64,000 bases of DNA from an uncultured Collinsella sp. (GCA_900541885.1 UQKW01000002.1:62001-126000); one strand, 5' to 3'. Positions 17,281 to 25,334 are shown, numbered from the stretch's first letter. Numbers and translations are program-made. Notes: generated by a model not told the origin, from the sequence alone.

Positions 17281-19038
17281 ATGTTCGCCTCATTCCAAAA
17301 GAAATATTTCCTATCCGATAAAGGCGTCGCCGGCGTAAAACGCGGCATTTTCTGGACCACGCTCACCAATCTTATTACCATGGCCGGCATGGGCTTTTTA
17401 TTCCTGGTTATGGCCGGCTTTGTCGAGCATCTCACCAGCGGGGCTGACCTGCCGGATGCCCTGCCGATCGTGGGCGGCCTCCTGGTCTTTTTCGTGTTGC
17501 TCTTTGCCTCTAACTGGCAGCAGTATTACTACACTTACTGCATCTTTTACGAGGAGTGCGGCAAGCAGCGTATGGAGATCGCCGAACGCTTGCGCAAACT
17601 GCCGCTGTCGTTTTTCGGTCGTCGTGATCTGGCCGATTTAACCGAGACCATCATGGGTGACGTCCAGGCCATGGAGCACGCCTACAGCCACGTGCTGGGG
17701 GAGCTTTGGGGTGCCATCATCGCAAGCGCCATTGTGTTCGTGGCGTCGCTGTTCTTTTGCTGGCAGCTGGCGATCGCGGCGTTTTGGAGCGTTCCCGTGG
17801 CCTTTGCCGTGCTGTATCTAACACGCGGCCCCATGGTCCCGGTGTTCGACCGTGTTCGCGCCGAGAAGGTCAAAGTCACTGAGGCGATCCAGGAGACGCT
17901 CGATTGTGTGCGCGAGATCCGCGCCACCAACCAGGAGGCCTATTATCTTGAGGGACTCGGCGCCGTGATTGATGCCGAGGAGCGCGAGACCACTAAGGGA
18001 GAACTCGTTAACGGGCTTTTGGTCAACTCCGCCTTTGTCATTTTGCGTCTGGGCATTGCCACCACGCTGGTCACGGGCGCCGCGGTGGTCGCCTCCGGGC
18101 AGGTCGACTTTTTGGTGATGTTTGCCTTCCTGCTTATGGTGAGCCGTATCTATGCGCCCTTTGACCAGGCGTTAATGTTAATGTCCGAGCTGTTTGCCGC
18201 CGAGTCGTCTGCCAGGCGCATGCGTTCCATCATGGAAGAGCCTGTGGCGCGGGGCAGCGAGAAATTTGAGCCCGTGGGCCACGATGTGGTGTTCGATCAC
18301 GTGGCGTTTGGCTATGGTGCGGGCGAGGACGGCCGCGCTGGCGAGAAAGTTCTTACCGATGTGAGCTTTACCGCCAAGGAAGGCGAGGTCACGGCACTGG
18401 TCGGTCCTTCGGGTTCCGGTAAGTCTACGGTGAGCCGCCTGGCCGCGCGCTTTTGGGATGCCACCGAAGGCACGGTTACCGTGGGTGGCGTGGATGTCGC
18501 GAGCGTGGATCCCGAGGTGCTGCTGCGCGACTACGCCATTGTGTTCCAGGACGTGCTGCTCTTTGACGACACGGTGATGGGAAACATCCGCCTCGGGCGT
18601 CGTGACGCCACCGATGAGGAAGTGCTTGCGGCCGCGCGTGCCGCCAACTGCGACGAGTTCGTGAATCGCATGCCGCAGGGTTACGACACCATGATCGGCG
18701 AGAATGGTTCCAAGCTTTCTGGTGGCGAGCGCCAGCGCATCTCTATCGCCCGTGCGCTGCTCAAAGACGCGCCCATCGTGCTGTTGGACGAGGCGACGGC
18801 AAGCTTGGATGTGGAGAATGAGACCGTGGTACAGCAGGCACTCTCCCGTCTGCTTGCAGGTAAGACGGTTATCGTTATTGCCCACCGTATGCGTACGGTG
18901 GAAAATGCCGACAAGATCGTCGTGCTCAAGGATGGCGTGGTTGCCGAGCAGGGTGCTTCGGCTCAGCTCAAGGCGGCAGGTGGAGAATTTGCCCGTATGG
19001 TCGCACTGCAAAAGGAAGCGGCTGCCTGGCAGCTGTAG
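17281..19038 (+). CDS. ABC exporter half-transporter 2 (fused permease and ATPase)
   Basis: A 585-residue partner of the preceding half-transporter. The membrane domain occupies ~25-310. The ATPase domain has Walker A 'GPSGSGKST', signature 'LSGGERQRI' and Walker B 'IVLLDEATASLD'. The start directly abuts the upstream stop (TAAATG), and GGGAGGCG serves as ribosome binding site inside the preceding gene. Its ATPase motifs are the canonical ones, while the partner carries 'TAFADPEN' in the D-loop region instead of 'TASLD', hinting at one stronger and one weaker ATP site. Confidence 0.92.
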   Translation: MFASFQKKYFLSDKGVAGVKRGIFWTTLTNLITMAGMGFLFLVMAGFVEHLTSGADLPDALPIVGGLLVFFVLLFASNWQQYYYTYCIFYEECGKQRMEIAERLRKLPLSFFGRRDLADLTETIMGDVQAMEHAYSHVLGELWGAIIASAIVFVASLFFCWQLAIAAFWSVPVAFAVLYLTRGPMVPVFDRVRAEKVKVTEAIQETLDCVREIRATNQEAYYLEGLGAVIDAEERETTKGELVNGLLVNSAFVILRLGIATTLVTGAAVVASGQVDFLVMFAFLLMVSRIYAPFDQALMLMSELFAAESSARRMRSIMEEPVARGSEKFEPVGHDVVFDHVAFGYGAGEDGRAGEKVLTDVSFTAKEGEVTALVGPSGSGKSTVSRLAARFWDATEGTVTVGGVDVASVDPEVLLRDYAIVFQDVLLFDDTVMGNIRLGRRDATDEEVLAAARAANCDEFVNRMPQGYDTMIGENGSKLSGGERQRISIARALLKDAPIVLLDEATASLDVENETVVQQALSRLLAGKTVIVIAHRMRTVENADKIVVLKDGVVAEQGASAQLKAAGGEFARMVALQKEAAAWQL

Positions 19039-19059
19039 GAAAGGGGACCAAGATTTCCA

Positions 19060-19069
19060 AAGGTTAACT
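19060..19069 (+). promoter_or_regulatory. Candidate regulator site AAGGTTAACT, copy 2
   Basis: An exact match to the 10-bp site at 15420-15429. It lies in the gap between the ABC pair and the DUF6110-like gene, followed by TTGACC and a small palindrome (ACTAAACTAGT, 19091-19101). A new transcript may begin here. Confidence 0.35.
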
Positions 19070-19182
19070 TTGGTTGACCATAATAGTTCGACTAAACTAG
19101 TCTCAAAGCGTGCTCGAGCAAACTAATGAACTCGGGTGCTAAGGCACCATGCCGCGCTTGTGCGGCAAAAGGGAGAAGCAAC

Positions 19183-19428
19183 ATGAAGAAGTCGACTTTT
19201 AACACCCTGCTTGTCGGTGGCGGTTTTCTGCTTGGTACGGCCGGCATCAAGCTGCTCACCAGCGCTCCGGTAAAGAATGCCTGCGTGCAGGGCATTGCGT
19301 GCGGTATGCGCGTCAAGAACTGCTACCAGGACATGGTCGAGCAGGCCAAGGCCAATGTCGACGACATGGTTGCCGAGGCTGCCTACATCACCCAGAGCGA
19401 GGCCGCTGCTGACGAGGCAGCCGAGTAA
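19183..19428 (+). CDS. Small DUF6110-like protein
   Basis: An 81-residue protein starting 'MKKSTFNTLLVGGGFLLGTAGIK', with one N-terminal hydrophobic segment (~8-23) and a charged helical C-terminal half ending in Glu/Ala. ATG 19183 is chosen because GGGAGAAG precedes it. It resembles the small proteins grouped as DUF6110, which I recall being found next to P1B-type ATPases; here it ends 18 nt before one. It has two cysteines (in 'NACVQGIAC') and one in 'KNC'. A metal-chaperone or accessory role is a guess. Confidence 0.7.
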   Translation: MKKSTFNTLLVGGGFLLGTAGIKLLTSAPVKNACVQGIACGMRVKNCYQDMVEQAKANVDDMVAEAAYITQSEAAADEAAE

Positions 19429-19446
19429 CGCTCTCAGGCACAAACT

Positions 19447-21522
19447 ATGAGATTCTCGATTATTAGCGAGATCCCCGGCAGGACCCGTCTTCAATTGGCG
19501 GGTCCTGTGCCAGAGAGCGATCTCGATGCACTTCTTAAGCTCAGCGGCGATATCGACGGCGTACACAAGGTGCGCGTTTATGGCCGCATTGGCCAGATGG
19601 CGCTGGAGTACGACGAGCCGCGCCGCGCAAGCGTGCTCGACGCCCTAGGCGCACTCGATGCTCAAGCTATCGCCGATGCCAAGTCGGGCTACGTGATGCA
19701 ACTCGAGCCGCGCAAGCACAAACTCGTTATGGATCTTGCCACACTTATCGGCGCCCACTACGCGCGCCGCTGGTTCTTGCCGACGCCTCTGCGTGCGGTG
19801 TTTGTCGTGGCCGGTTACATGGCATTTTTGCGCGCTGCCCTTCATGAGCTGGCGCAGCCACGCCTGACCGTTCCTGTGCTCGACGCTTCGGCCATCGGCA
19901 TTTCGTTCGTCAAGCGTGATGTCGACACCGCGGGCCAGACGATGTTCCTGCTCAACGTGGGCGAGCTGCTCGAGGACTACACCCGCGCCATGAGCGAAAA
20001 CGAGCTCATCAACTCGCTGCTCGATGTGCCCGACAAGGCGCAAAAGGTCGTCGGCGACACTGAGGTAAGCGTTGCCGCCACCGAGCTTGAGCCCGGCGAC
20101 TTGGTAGCCGTGCGCACTGGCATGTCCATTTGCATCGACGGTGTTGTCGAGCAGGGGAGCGCTATGGTCAACCAGGCGACCTTGACCGGCGAGCCGCTGG
20201 CCGTCGAGCGCAGCGTGGGCGACGACGTGTTCGCCGGCACCGTCGTGGAGGACGGCAGCATCTTGGTGCGCGTGCGCGCCAACACGGCGCAGACCAAGCT
20301 GCGCTCAATCGTCTCGCTCGTGCAGACGGCCGACTCGCTCAAGTCCGAGGGCCAGTCGCATATGGAGGACCTCGCCAACAAGATCGTCCCGTGGAACTTC
20401 CTGCTTGCGGGCCTGGTCGCGCTCACTACGCGCAGCCTCATCAAGACCTCGGCGGCGCTGATGGTCGACTACTCGTGCGCACTCAAGCTCACGGGTTCCG
20501 TTGCCGTCATGACCGCTATGAGCGATGCTGCCAAGATGGGCGTCATGGTCAAGGGCGCAAAGTACTTTGAGTCGTTTGCCAAGGCCGACACCATTGTGTT
20601 TGATAAGACCGGCACGCTCACCGAGGCGCAGCCGCGTCTTGCCTGCGTACTCACCACCGATGGCTGGAGCGAGGACGAGGTCCTGCGCCTTTCCGCTTGC
20701 TTGGAGGAGCATTTCCCGCATCCGGTGGCGCGTGCCGTGGTCAACGCTGCTCACGAGCGTGGGCTCGAGCACCGCGAGCGTCACGCTGCCGTCGAGTACA
20801 TCGTGGCACACGGCATCGCCTCGTCCATCGAGGGTCGTCGTGCCATCATCGGTTCCGCGCACTTTGTATTTGAGGACGAGGGCGCACAGCTCGAATCCGA
20901 CATCAAGGAGCGCATCGAGTCTCAGATGCAGGGCCTGTCGCCGCTGTATCTGGCGGTCGACGGCACGGTCGTCGGCGTGCTCGGCATCGAGGATCCGCTT
21001 AAGCCCGGGGTCCGTGAGGCCATCGCCGACCTGCATGCGCTGGGCGTCAAGCATGTCGTTATGCTCACGGGCGATTCGGAGCGCACTGCCGAGCGCATTG
21101 CGCGCGAAGCGGGCGTTGACGAGTTTAAGGCCGAGCTGCTGCCCGAGGACAAGTACGCCTATGTGGAGCGCATTAAGAGCGAGGGGCGCCATGTTGCCAT
21201 GGTGGGCGACGGCGTCAACGATTCGCCGGCGCTCGGTTTGGCCGACGTGGGCCTGGCCATGGGTGGCGGAAGTGATATTGCCAAGGAGGTCGCCGATATC
21301 ATCCTGACCGATACGGATCTTGCCGCGATCGTGCGCCTGCGCCGCATGAGCCAGGGCCTCATTGATCGTCTGACGAGTTCCTACTCTAAGGTGATGCTCA
21401 CCAATTCGGCGCTGTTGGCATTGGGTATTACCGGCATGATCACTCCGCAGACGTCGTCACTGCTGCACAACGGCTCAACGATCGCCTACAGCCTGGGCAA
21501 CGCAAAGGCGTACCTGCGTTAA
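19447..21522 (+). CDS. P1B-type metal-transporting ATPase
   Basis: A 691-residue P-type ATPase. The N-terminal ~70 residues ('IPGRTRLQLAG') resemble an HMA_2-type domain without a CxxC pair. The actuator motif is TGEP (247-250), the phosphorylated aspartate is D386 in DKTGT, the nucleotide-binding HP is at 425-426, and GDGVND is at 587-592. Where classical enzymes have CPC, this one has S343-C344-A345-L346-K347 in 'DYSCALK', so the metal specificity cannot be read from the usual table. It follows the small DUF6110-like gene by 18 nt and probably acts with the upstream ABC pair in metal efflux or homeostasis. Confidence 0.9.
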   Translation: MRFSIISEIPGRTRLQLAGPVPESDLDALLKLSGDIDGVHKVRVYGRIGQMALEYDEPRRASVLDALGALDAQAIADAKSGYVMQLEPRKHKLVMDLATLIGAHYARRWFLPTPLRAVFVVAGYMAFLRAALHELAQPRLTVPVLDASAIGISFVKRDVDTAGQTMFLLNVGELLEDYTRAMSENELINSLLDVPDKAQKVVGDTEVSVAATELEPGDLVAVRTGMSICIDGVVEQGSAMVNQATLTGEPLAVERSVGDDVFAGTVVEDGSILVRVRANTAQTKLRSIVSLVQTADSLKSEGQSHMEDLANKIVPWNFLLAGLVALTTRSLIKTSAALMVDYSCALKLTGSVAVMTAMSDAAKMGVMVKGAKYFESFAKADTIVFDKTGTLTEAQPRLACVLTTDGWSEDEVLRLSACLEEHFPHPVARAVVNAAHERGLEHRERHAAVEYIVAHGIASSIEGRRAIIGSAHFVFEDEGAQLESDIKERIESQMQGLSPLYLAVDGTVVGVLGIEDPLKPGVREAIADLHALGVKHVVMLTGDSERTAERIAREAGVDEFKAELLPEDKYAYVERIKSEGRHVAMVGDGVNDSPALGLADVGLAMGGGSDIAKEVADIILTDTDLAAIVRLRRMSQGLIDRLTSSYSKVMLTNSALLALGITGMITPQTSSLLHNGSTIAYSLGNAKAYLR

Positions 21523-21546
21523 CAGACGTGTTCACCCACGTTATCT

Positions 21547-21592
21547 GGCCTGCGCCCAGACGGCATCGGTGTCGTCCGGGCGCAGGCCTTTT
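21547..21592 (+). terminator. Rho-independent terminator after the P-type ATPase
   Basis: GGCCTGCGCCC / GGGCGCAGGCC pair around a 20-nt loop, followed by TTTT. Confidence 0.8.
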
Positions 21593-21596
21593 GCAT

Positions 21597-21643
21597 TTGA
21601 CCATGTGCTAGCTTCTTTATATAGTGGTGCTAGCAGGGCTAGC
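21597..21643 (+). promoter_or_regulatory. Promoter and GCTAGC operator array of the toxin-antitoxin pair
   Basis: The -35 TTGACC (21597-21602) and -10 TATAGT (21620-21625) are spaced by 17 bp. GTGCTAGC occurs at 21605-21612 and 21627-21634, with a third GCTAGC at 21638-21643, overlapping the spacer and the start region. This fits autorepression by the ribbon-helix-helix antitoxin encoded next. Confidence 0.7.
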
Positions 21644-21664
21644 AATTGAAGGGAGCGGGTCAAC

Positions 21665-22018
21665 GTGGGTGCTGTTAGCGGCATGGCGCAGGTGAATGTT
21701 CGCGTAGATCGCTCGGTTAAAGAGCGCGCCGAGGAAGCGCTGCGGCTTTCGGGCGGAACGCTGCCCGAACTCATCAAAAAGGTCGTGGCCAAGGTTGCGC
21801 AGGGTGGTGGACAGTGTGAGGAAGTGCTGTCTGCCGTTGATGACCGGCAGCAGTCCGTCGCGCCCGATACTCCGTTCGCCGCGTCGTGGGCAGCGGCAGA
21901 CCGGCTTTATGCAGATTTGGGCATCGCTACGTCGCCCGTATCCGACGATCGCGATTGGGACGCAATCTATTCCGACGCCATGGATGAGCATTATCGCCAA
22001 AAGGGGATGATCCTGTGA
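21665..22018 (+). CDS. RelB/DinJ-like antitoxin
   Basis: A 117-residue protein. Residues ~7-48 ('MAQVNVRVDRSVKERAEEAL') form a ribbon-helix-helix-like segment as in DinJ/RelB antitoxins; the Asp/Tyr-rich C terminus probably wraps the toxin. A GTG start at 21665 has GGGAG 9 bases upstream; ATG 21683 is an alternative. The stop overlaps the toxin start by 4 nt (GTGA). It likely neutralises the PIN toxin and represses the promoter through the GCTAGC sites. Confidence 0.8.
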   Translation: MGAVSGMAQVNVRVDRSVKERAEEALRLSGGTLPELIKKVVAKVAQGGGQCEEVLSAVDDRQQSVAPDTPFAASWAAADRLYADLGIATSPVSDDRDWDAIYSDAMDEHYRQKGMIL

Positions 22019-22530
22019 GTGGGGCGCCTCTCAAGATCATGGTGGACGCCAACGTATGGGTTGATTCGTTTTGCGCCGACCATGCCGAGTCGATTGCCGC
22101 GCGTGCGTTTATTGGGCAGGCGACGGAGGCGGGGGCATTGCTGTTCTTTCCGGTGCATATCGCCAAGGACGTACTGTATGTTGTACAGCACGAACTGAAG
22201 CGCAGCGTTCTTGCCAGCGGGGGAGCGCTCGGCGAGGCTTCTGCCCGCGCGATTGGCGATGCGGCGCTGGCGTTTGTTCGGAACATGACCGAAAACGCCA
22301 CGGCCGTGGGTGCAGATGCGTCGGACCTTTGGCTGGCCGACAAATACTTAGCGCTCCATCGCGATTACGAGGACAACTTGGTACTCGCCGCATGCAAACG
22401 CGCCCAGGTTGATTACTTGGTGACCAACGATCGAAAACTGCTCGAACATGCCGATCTTGCAGCAAAGACACCTCGTCAAATGATGCCGATTCTTGCTTTG
22501 GCCAAACGCGGCGGCACGGCTATCGGTTGA
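22015..22530 (+). CDS. PIN-domain toxin (ribonuclease)
   Basis: A 171-residue PIN-fold protein. The first acidic site is in 'IMVDANVWVD' near the N terminus; a central acid cluster is in 'HRDYEDNLVLAAC', and the C-terminal strand is 'VDYLVTNDRKLL'. These give the three to four Asp/Glu residues that bind Mg2+ in VapC-like nucleases. The GTG start overlaps the antitoxin stop, implying translational coupling. An RNA target cannot be inferred. The ordering antitoxin then toxin is standard for this class. Confidence 0.85.
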   Translation: MSGAPLKIMVDANVWVDSFCADHAESIAARAFIGQATEAGALLFFPVHIAKDVLYVVQHELKRSVLASGGALGEASARAIGDAALAFVRNMTENATAVGADASDLWLADKYLALHRDYEDNLVLAACKRAQVDYLVTNDRKLLEHADLAAKTPRQMMPILALAKRGGTAIG

Positions 22531-22541
22531 CGTGAGCTGTT

Positions 22542-22580
22542 CGCGGGCCCCTTGGACGACGATGCGCCAAGGGGCCCGCG
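22542..22580. terminator. Bidirectional hairpin between convergent genes
   Basis: A 14-bp perfect stem CGCGGGCCCCTTGG / CCAAGGGGCCCGCG with an 11-nt loop between two convergent genes. Neither side has a long U-run. Confidence 0.6.
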
Positions 22581-22588
22581 TCTGCTAT

Positions 22589-23023
22589 TTACAAAAGCTC
22601 GGCCTTGATGACGGGAGCTTCGGCGAGCTTTTCGGCAGCCTTTTCGTCGGAGCTGTCGAGTGCTGCCAGACTGCGGTAGACCCACTCGTTGACCTGGGTG
22701 TTCTTGACGCCTGCGGTCTGCATAAGGGCGCCTACCTCGCGGATTGCTGCGAGCAGATCGGCTTTGGGACCCGCGAGCTCGACCTCGATGCCGTGGTAGG
22801 CGGCCACGCCGCGGTTCTCACTCACGTGGTCGATAAAGCCCTCGACGGTCTCAAGCTGCTGGGCGAGAGCTGCATCATCGTCAGCGTCCAGCGCGACGAG
22901 TGCGTTCGATACCGTGAGGGCGGGATGTCCGCAGGGGACAAAGCCCTCGATGACATCCATAGCTTCGGTAATGGTTGAGCCCAGGCCTGCGAGGGCATTG
23001 ACGAGTTTCTGCTTGGTATCCAT
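22589..23023 (-). CDS. Conserved hypothetical protein
   Basis: A 144-residue, acidic, alanine-rich protein with mostly helical character and no signal peptide or membrane segment. GAAAGGACC precedes the start. I do not recognise the family. The sequence contains 'FVPCGHPALTVSNALVALDAD', which gives no functional hint. It is a single-gene unit, convergent with the toxin gene and divergent from the tmRNA. It may be a lineage-specific cytosolic protein. Confidence 0.65.
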   Translation of the reverse strand: MDTKQKLVNALAGLGSTITEAMDVIEGFVPCGHPALTVSNALVALDADDDAALAQQLETVEGFIDHVSENRGVAAYHGIEVELAGPKADLLAAIREVGALMQTAGVKNTQVNEWVYRSLAALDSSDEKAAEKLAEAPVIKAELL

Positions 23024-23262
23024 AACGGTCCTTTCGACGGATCAATTTTGCTTGGCGAAAATATACGTGACGCGATCGGTAGCAAAAGTGCGAAGTGTAG
23101 CGCACATTGGGGTCTTCACAGCTCGTGCATAGAACAGCTGTCCGCTTTCAGAACGTGGTAAGATAACACTCCACAAGCGGGGCTCGCCTCGCGCGTTCCT
23201 TGAAAAGTCGACGGTTGTTGGGCGCTCGTGTGCCCAATGCCATCCAGACTTTCCCAACCTTC

Positions 23263-23626
23263 GGGGGCGACTGGTTTCGACACGATAGCTCTGAGAGAGG
23301 AAGCAAGCCGAGGTCTCCTCGCCTCGTTAAACAGGGGTACCGTCAAATTGAATTGACAACAACTCTTCTTTTGAGCCTATGGCTCTCGCTGCTTAATTTA
23401 TAGCGGCGCGTCAACCCGGTGATTTCCCCGACACCGGCGCGACGTCATTTTAGGGGAATGCTCCTGCGCACGTAATCGGTATGGCGCGGGCTAAGACCGA
23501 ACCGGTTAGGACGCCGCGAGCGTGTCGCTGCGCGCAAAGCGTCCGAGACGAAACCAGCGACTGAGCTTGGAGATGCCAATCAGGGGGCTTTCGTGGACCG
23601 GAGTTCGATTCTCCGCGCCTCCACCA
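23263..23626 (+). ncRNA. ssrA: Transfer-messenger RNA
   Basis: A 364-nt tmRNA including encoded CCA. The 5' end GGGGGCGACTGGTTTCGAC pairs with the 3' CGCCTCC-ACCA to make the acceptor stem, and the T-arm is CGGAGTTCGATTCTCCG. The tag reading frame at 23355-23396 encodes DNNSSFEPMALAA and ends in TAA; with the tRNA-borne alanine the tag would be ADNNSSFEPMALAA. The tmRNA rescues stalled ribosomes with SmpB, which is not encoded in this window. The downstream DNA contains inverted copies of its T-arm. Confidence 0.97.
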
Positions 23627-23635
23627 ATTGTTGCA

Positions 23636-23671
23636 AGCAGGTAGGTAAACGCACCTACCTGCTTTTTTATT
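23636..23671 (+). terminator. tmRNA terminator
   Basis: AGCAGGTAGGT-type stem (GCAGGTAGGT / ACCTACCTGC, 10 bp) with a 6-nt loop, followed by TTTTTTATT, just after the encoded CCA. Confidence 0.9.
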
Positions 23672-23683
23672 ACCTATAGATAT

Positions 23684-23930
23684 CGCGGAGAATCGAACTC
23701 CGTGCAGGGCGCGGGCGTAAAGAAAACGCGTAAGCGTTTTTAGCCCGCGGGCGAGGACGCCGGCAGGCGGCCGAAGCCGGTGCGTATTTGCGAAGCAAAT
23801 ACGCGGATTCTCCGCGCAAAGCCTCAGCTAGATATAGATGCGATGCCGATCGGGCGTCTTGCCCCGATCCCAATCCGCCAACGGAAGTTCCAAACCGCGG
23901 AGAATCGAACTCCGTGCAGGGCGCGGGCGT
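23684..23930 (-). repeat. T-arm-bearing direct repeats convergent with the tmRNA (family C)
   Basis: Two identical 35-nt repeats lie at 23684-23718 and 23896-23930. Read on the minus strand each contains GCGCCCTGCA followed by CGGAGTTCGATTCTCCGCG, identical over 19 nt to the tmRNA T-arm (23599-23617). The insert between them holds AAAACGCTTACGCGTTT just before one copy and a GCGTATTTGC / GCAAATACGC hairpin. The same layout occurs downstream of tRNA-Glu (42972-43261). Confidence 0.75.
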
Positions 23931-23943
23931 TAGCAACAGTCGG

Positions 23944-24086
23944 GTGAGTAGTCAATTTGGGACGGGGCTATTTTAGCTACCCCATGTTGAGGGAACGCTC
24001 TGAGATGATTTTTTGATCCCCGTCCCAGAAAAATCATCAGGCGGGCAGGGTAGCTAAAATAGCCCCGTCCCAAATTGACTACTCAC
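23944..24086. repeat. Cruciform element with perfect 39-bp arms (family D, copy 1)
   Basis: The arms 23944-23982 and 24048-24086 are exact complements, containing GTCAATTTGGGACGGGGCTA and its complement. The 65-nt loop has its own hairpin GATGATTTTT / AAAAATCATC (24004-24039). A diverged relative with the same arm core lies at 40230-40313. Confidence 0.85.
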
Positions 24087-24100
24087 CTTGATACCTCTTC

Positions 24101-24213
24101 GCGGAAAACGCGTCCCGGAATATCGGCTCAGACTGGGACGTAGTTTCCGGATGACGCCTCAAGCGGAAAGTTCATCCCAGAATCCCGCGCTCAAAACGGG
24201 ACACGCCTTCCGC
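24101..24213. repeat. Nested imperfect hairpins before the patatin gene
   Basis: Outer arms GCGGAAAACGCGTCCCG (24101-24117) and CGGGACACGCCTTCCGC (24197-24213) pair with 14 of 17 matches. Inside, CTGGGACGTAGTTTCCG (24133-24149) and CGGAAAGTTCATCCCAG (24164-24180) also pair with 14 of 17. No gene is seen in this stretch. Confidence 0.6.
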
Positions 24214-24298
24214 TCCGCCTCCTCAACTCCAAAACCTGTGCGCCCACCATCATAAAACTGGGTAGAAGAGAGCCAAAACGCAATCGCAGGAGGTCAAC

Positions 24299-25177
24299 AT
24301 GACTGCAGAAGATAAGGCAAAGAACGCCGGCAAGGTCGCGCTCGTCTTGGAGGGCGGTAGTTTTCGCGGGCAGTTTACCGCCGGCGTGCTCGACGTCCTC
24401 ATGGAGGCCGGCGTCGAGATCCCGGCGGTGTACGGCGTGTCGGCCGGCGCCCTCAACGGCGTCAACTACAAGTCGCACCAGATCGGCCGCACCAACCGAG
24501 TCAATTTGACCTTTTGCAACGACAGCCGCTACATGGGCGCGGCGTCGTTTGCGTCCACGGGCTCTATCGTGGGCTACGACTTTATCTTCAACGACGTTCA
24601 AGACCGTCTGGACCCCTTTGACAACGAGACGTTCGACGTCAGCCCCATCGAGATGTATGCCGTCGCGACGGACATGCTCTTTGGAACCGCTGCCTACCTG
24701 CCGGTCAAAAGCGCTGTGCTCGATCTCGACGCCGTGCGTGCTTCGACCTCGTTGCCGCTGGTGACGCCGCCGGTCGAGATCGACGGGCACAAATACGTCG
24801 ACGGCGGCGTGGCGGATTCGGTTCCTATCGAGCATGTGCTCGAGGAGGCGGGCTTCGATCGCGCGGTCGTCATCGTCACGCAGGACCGCTCGTACGAGAA
24901 AAAGCCTTACGAGTTTATGCCGGCAGCGCGTGCGCGCTATGCCGACTACCCCTACCTGCTCGAGGCCATCGAGACGCGCCATGACCGCTACAACATCCAG
25001 CGTATGCACCTGTGGAAGTACGAGCGTGAGGGCCGTGCGCTGGTCGTCGCTCCGCAAAAGCCGGTCGAGGTCGGCCATGTTGAGCACGATCCGGCAAAGC
25101 TGCTCGACCTGTATATTCAGGGTCGCCAGGAGGCAAAGCGCTTGCTGGCCGACATCGAGGCATTCGTCGAGCGCTAG
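24299..25177 (+). CDS. Patatin-like phospholipase
   Basis: A 292-residue cytosolic patatin-family hydrolase. The oxyanion-hole motif is 'LEGGSFRGQ' (~17-25), the nucleophile lies in 'YGVSAGALN' (GXSXG) and the catalytic aspartate in 'VDGGVADSVP'. GCAGGAGG lies 6 bases upstream of the start. No signal peptide is present, so it resembles the bacterial RssA/YlbK-type group acting on intracellular lipids. It stands alone between the repeat-rich tmRNA region and the ribosomal protein operon. Confidence 0.92.
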   Translation: MTAEDKAKNAGKVALVLEGGSFRGQFTAGVLDVLMEAGVEIPAVYGVSAGALNGVNYKSHQIGRTNRVNLTFCNDSRYMGAASFASTGSIVGYDFIFNDVQDRLDPFDNETFDVSPIEMYAVATDMLFGTAAYLPVKSAVLDLDAVRASTSLPLVTPPVEIDGHKYVDGGVADSVPIEHVLEEAGFDRAVVIVTQDRSYEKKPYEFMPAARARYADYPYLLEAIETRHDRYNIQRMHLWKYEREGRALVVAPQKPVEVGHVEHDPAKLLDLYIQGRQEAKRLLADIEAFVER

Positions 25178-25240
25178 CGCCGCAACACTACGGCCCGTGG
25201 ACGACATGTGCAGAAACTCTGGTCGGAGCCAAAATACCTG

Positions 25241-25268
25241 TTGACTCGGGCGGCGAGCGGGGTAATAT
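25241..25268 (+). promoter_or_regulatory. rplM-rpsI promoter
   Basis: TTGACT (25241-25246) and TAATAT (25263-25268) are spaced by 16 bp, 67 nt before the rplM start. Confidence 0.75.
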
Positions 25269-25274
25269 GGACGG

Positions 25275-25306
25275 GTTACTTGCAGAGCCCCGTGAATCTC
25301 TGTAAC
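25275..25306 (+). promoter_or_regulatory. Candidate L13 ribosomal leader hairpin
   Basis: GTTAC (25275-25279) pairs with GTAAC (25302-25306), and AGAG (25284-25287) with CTCT (25298-25301), leaving a four-base TTGC bulge on the 5' side. L13 leaders with a bulged hairpin are known for autogenous control of rplM-rpsI. The position between promoter and start fits; similarity to those leaders is inferred by eye. Confidence 0.5.
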
Positions 25307-25334
25307 AACACGTACTGTACATGGAGGAGTCTAA

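Noticed and set aside
23684..24213. Possible CRISPR array because of repeated 35-mers
   Set aside because: Only two direct copies 212 nt apart, no regular spacers, and the repeat carries a tmRNA T-arm.
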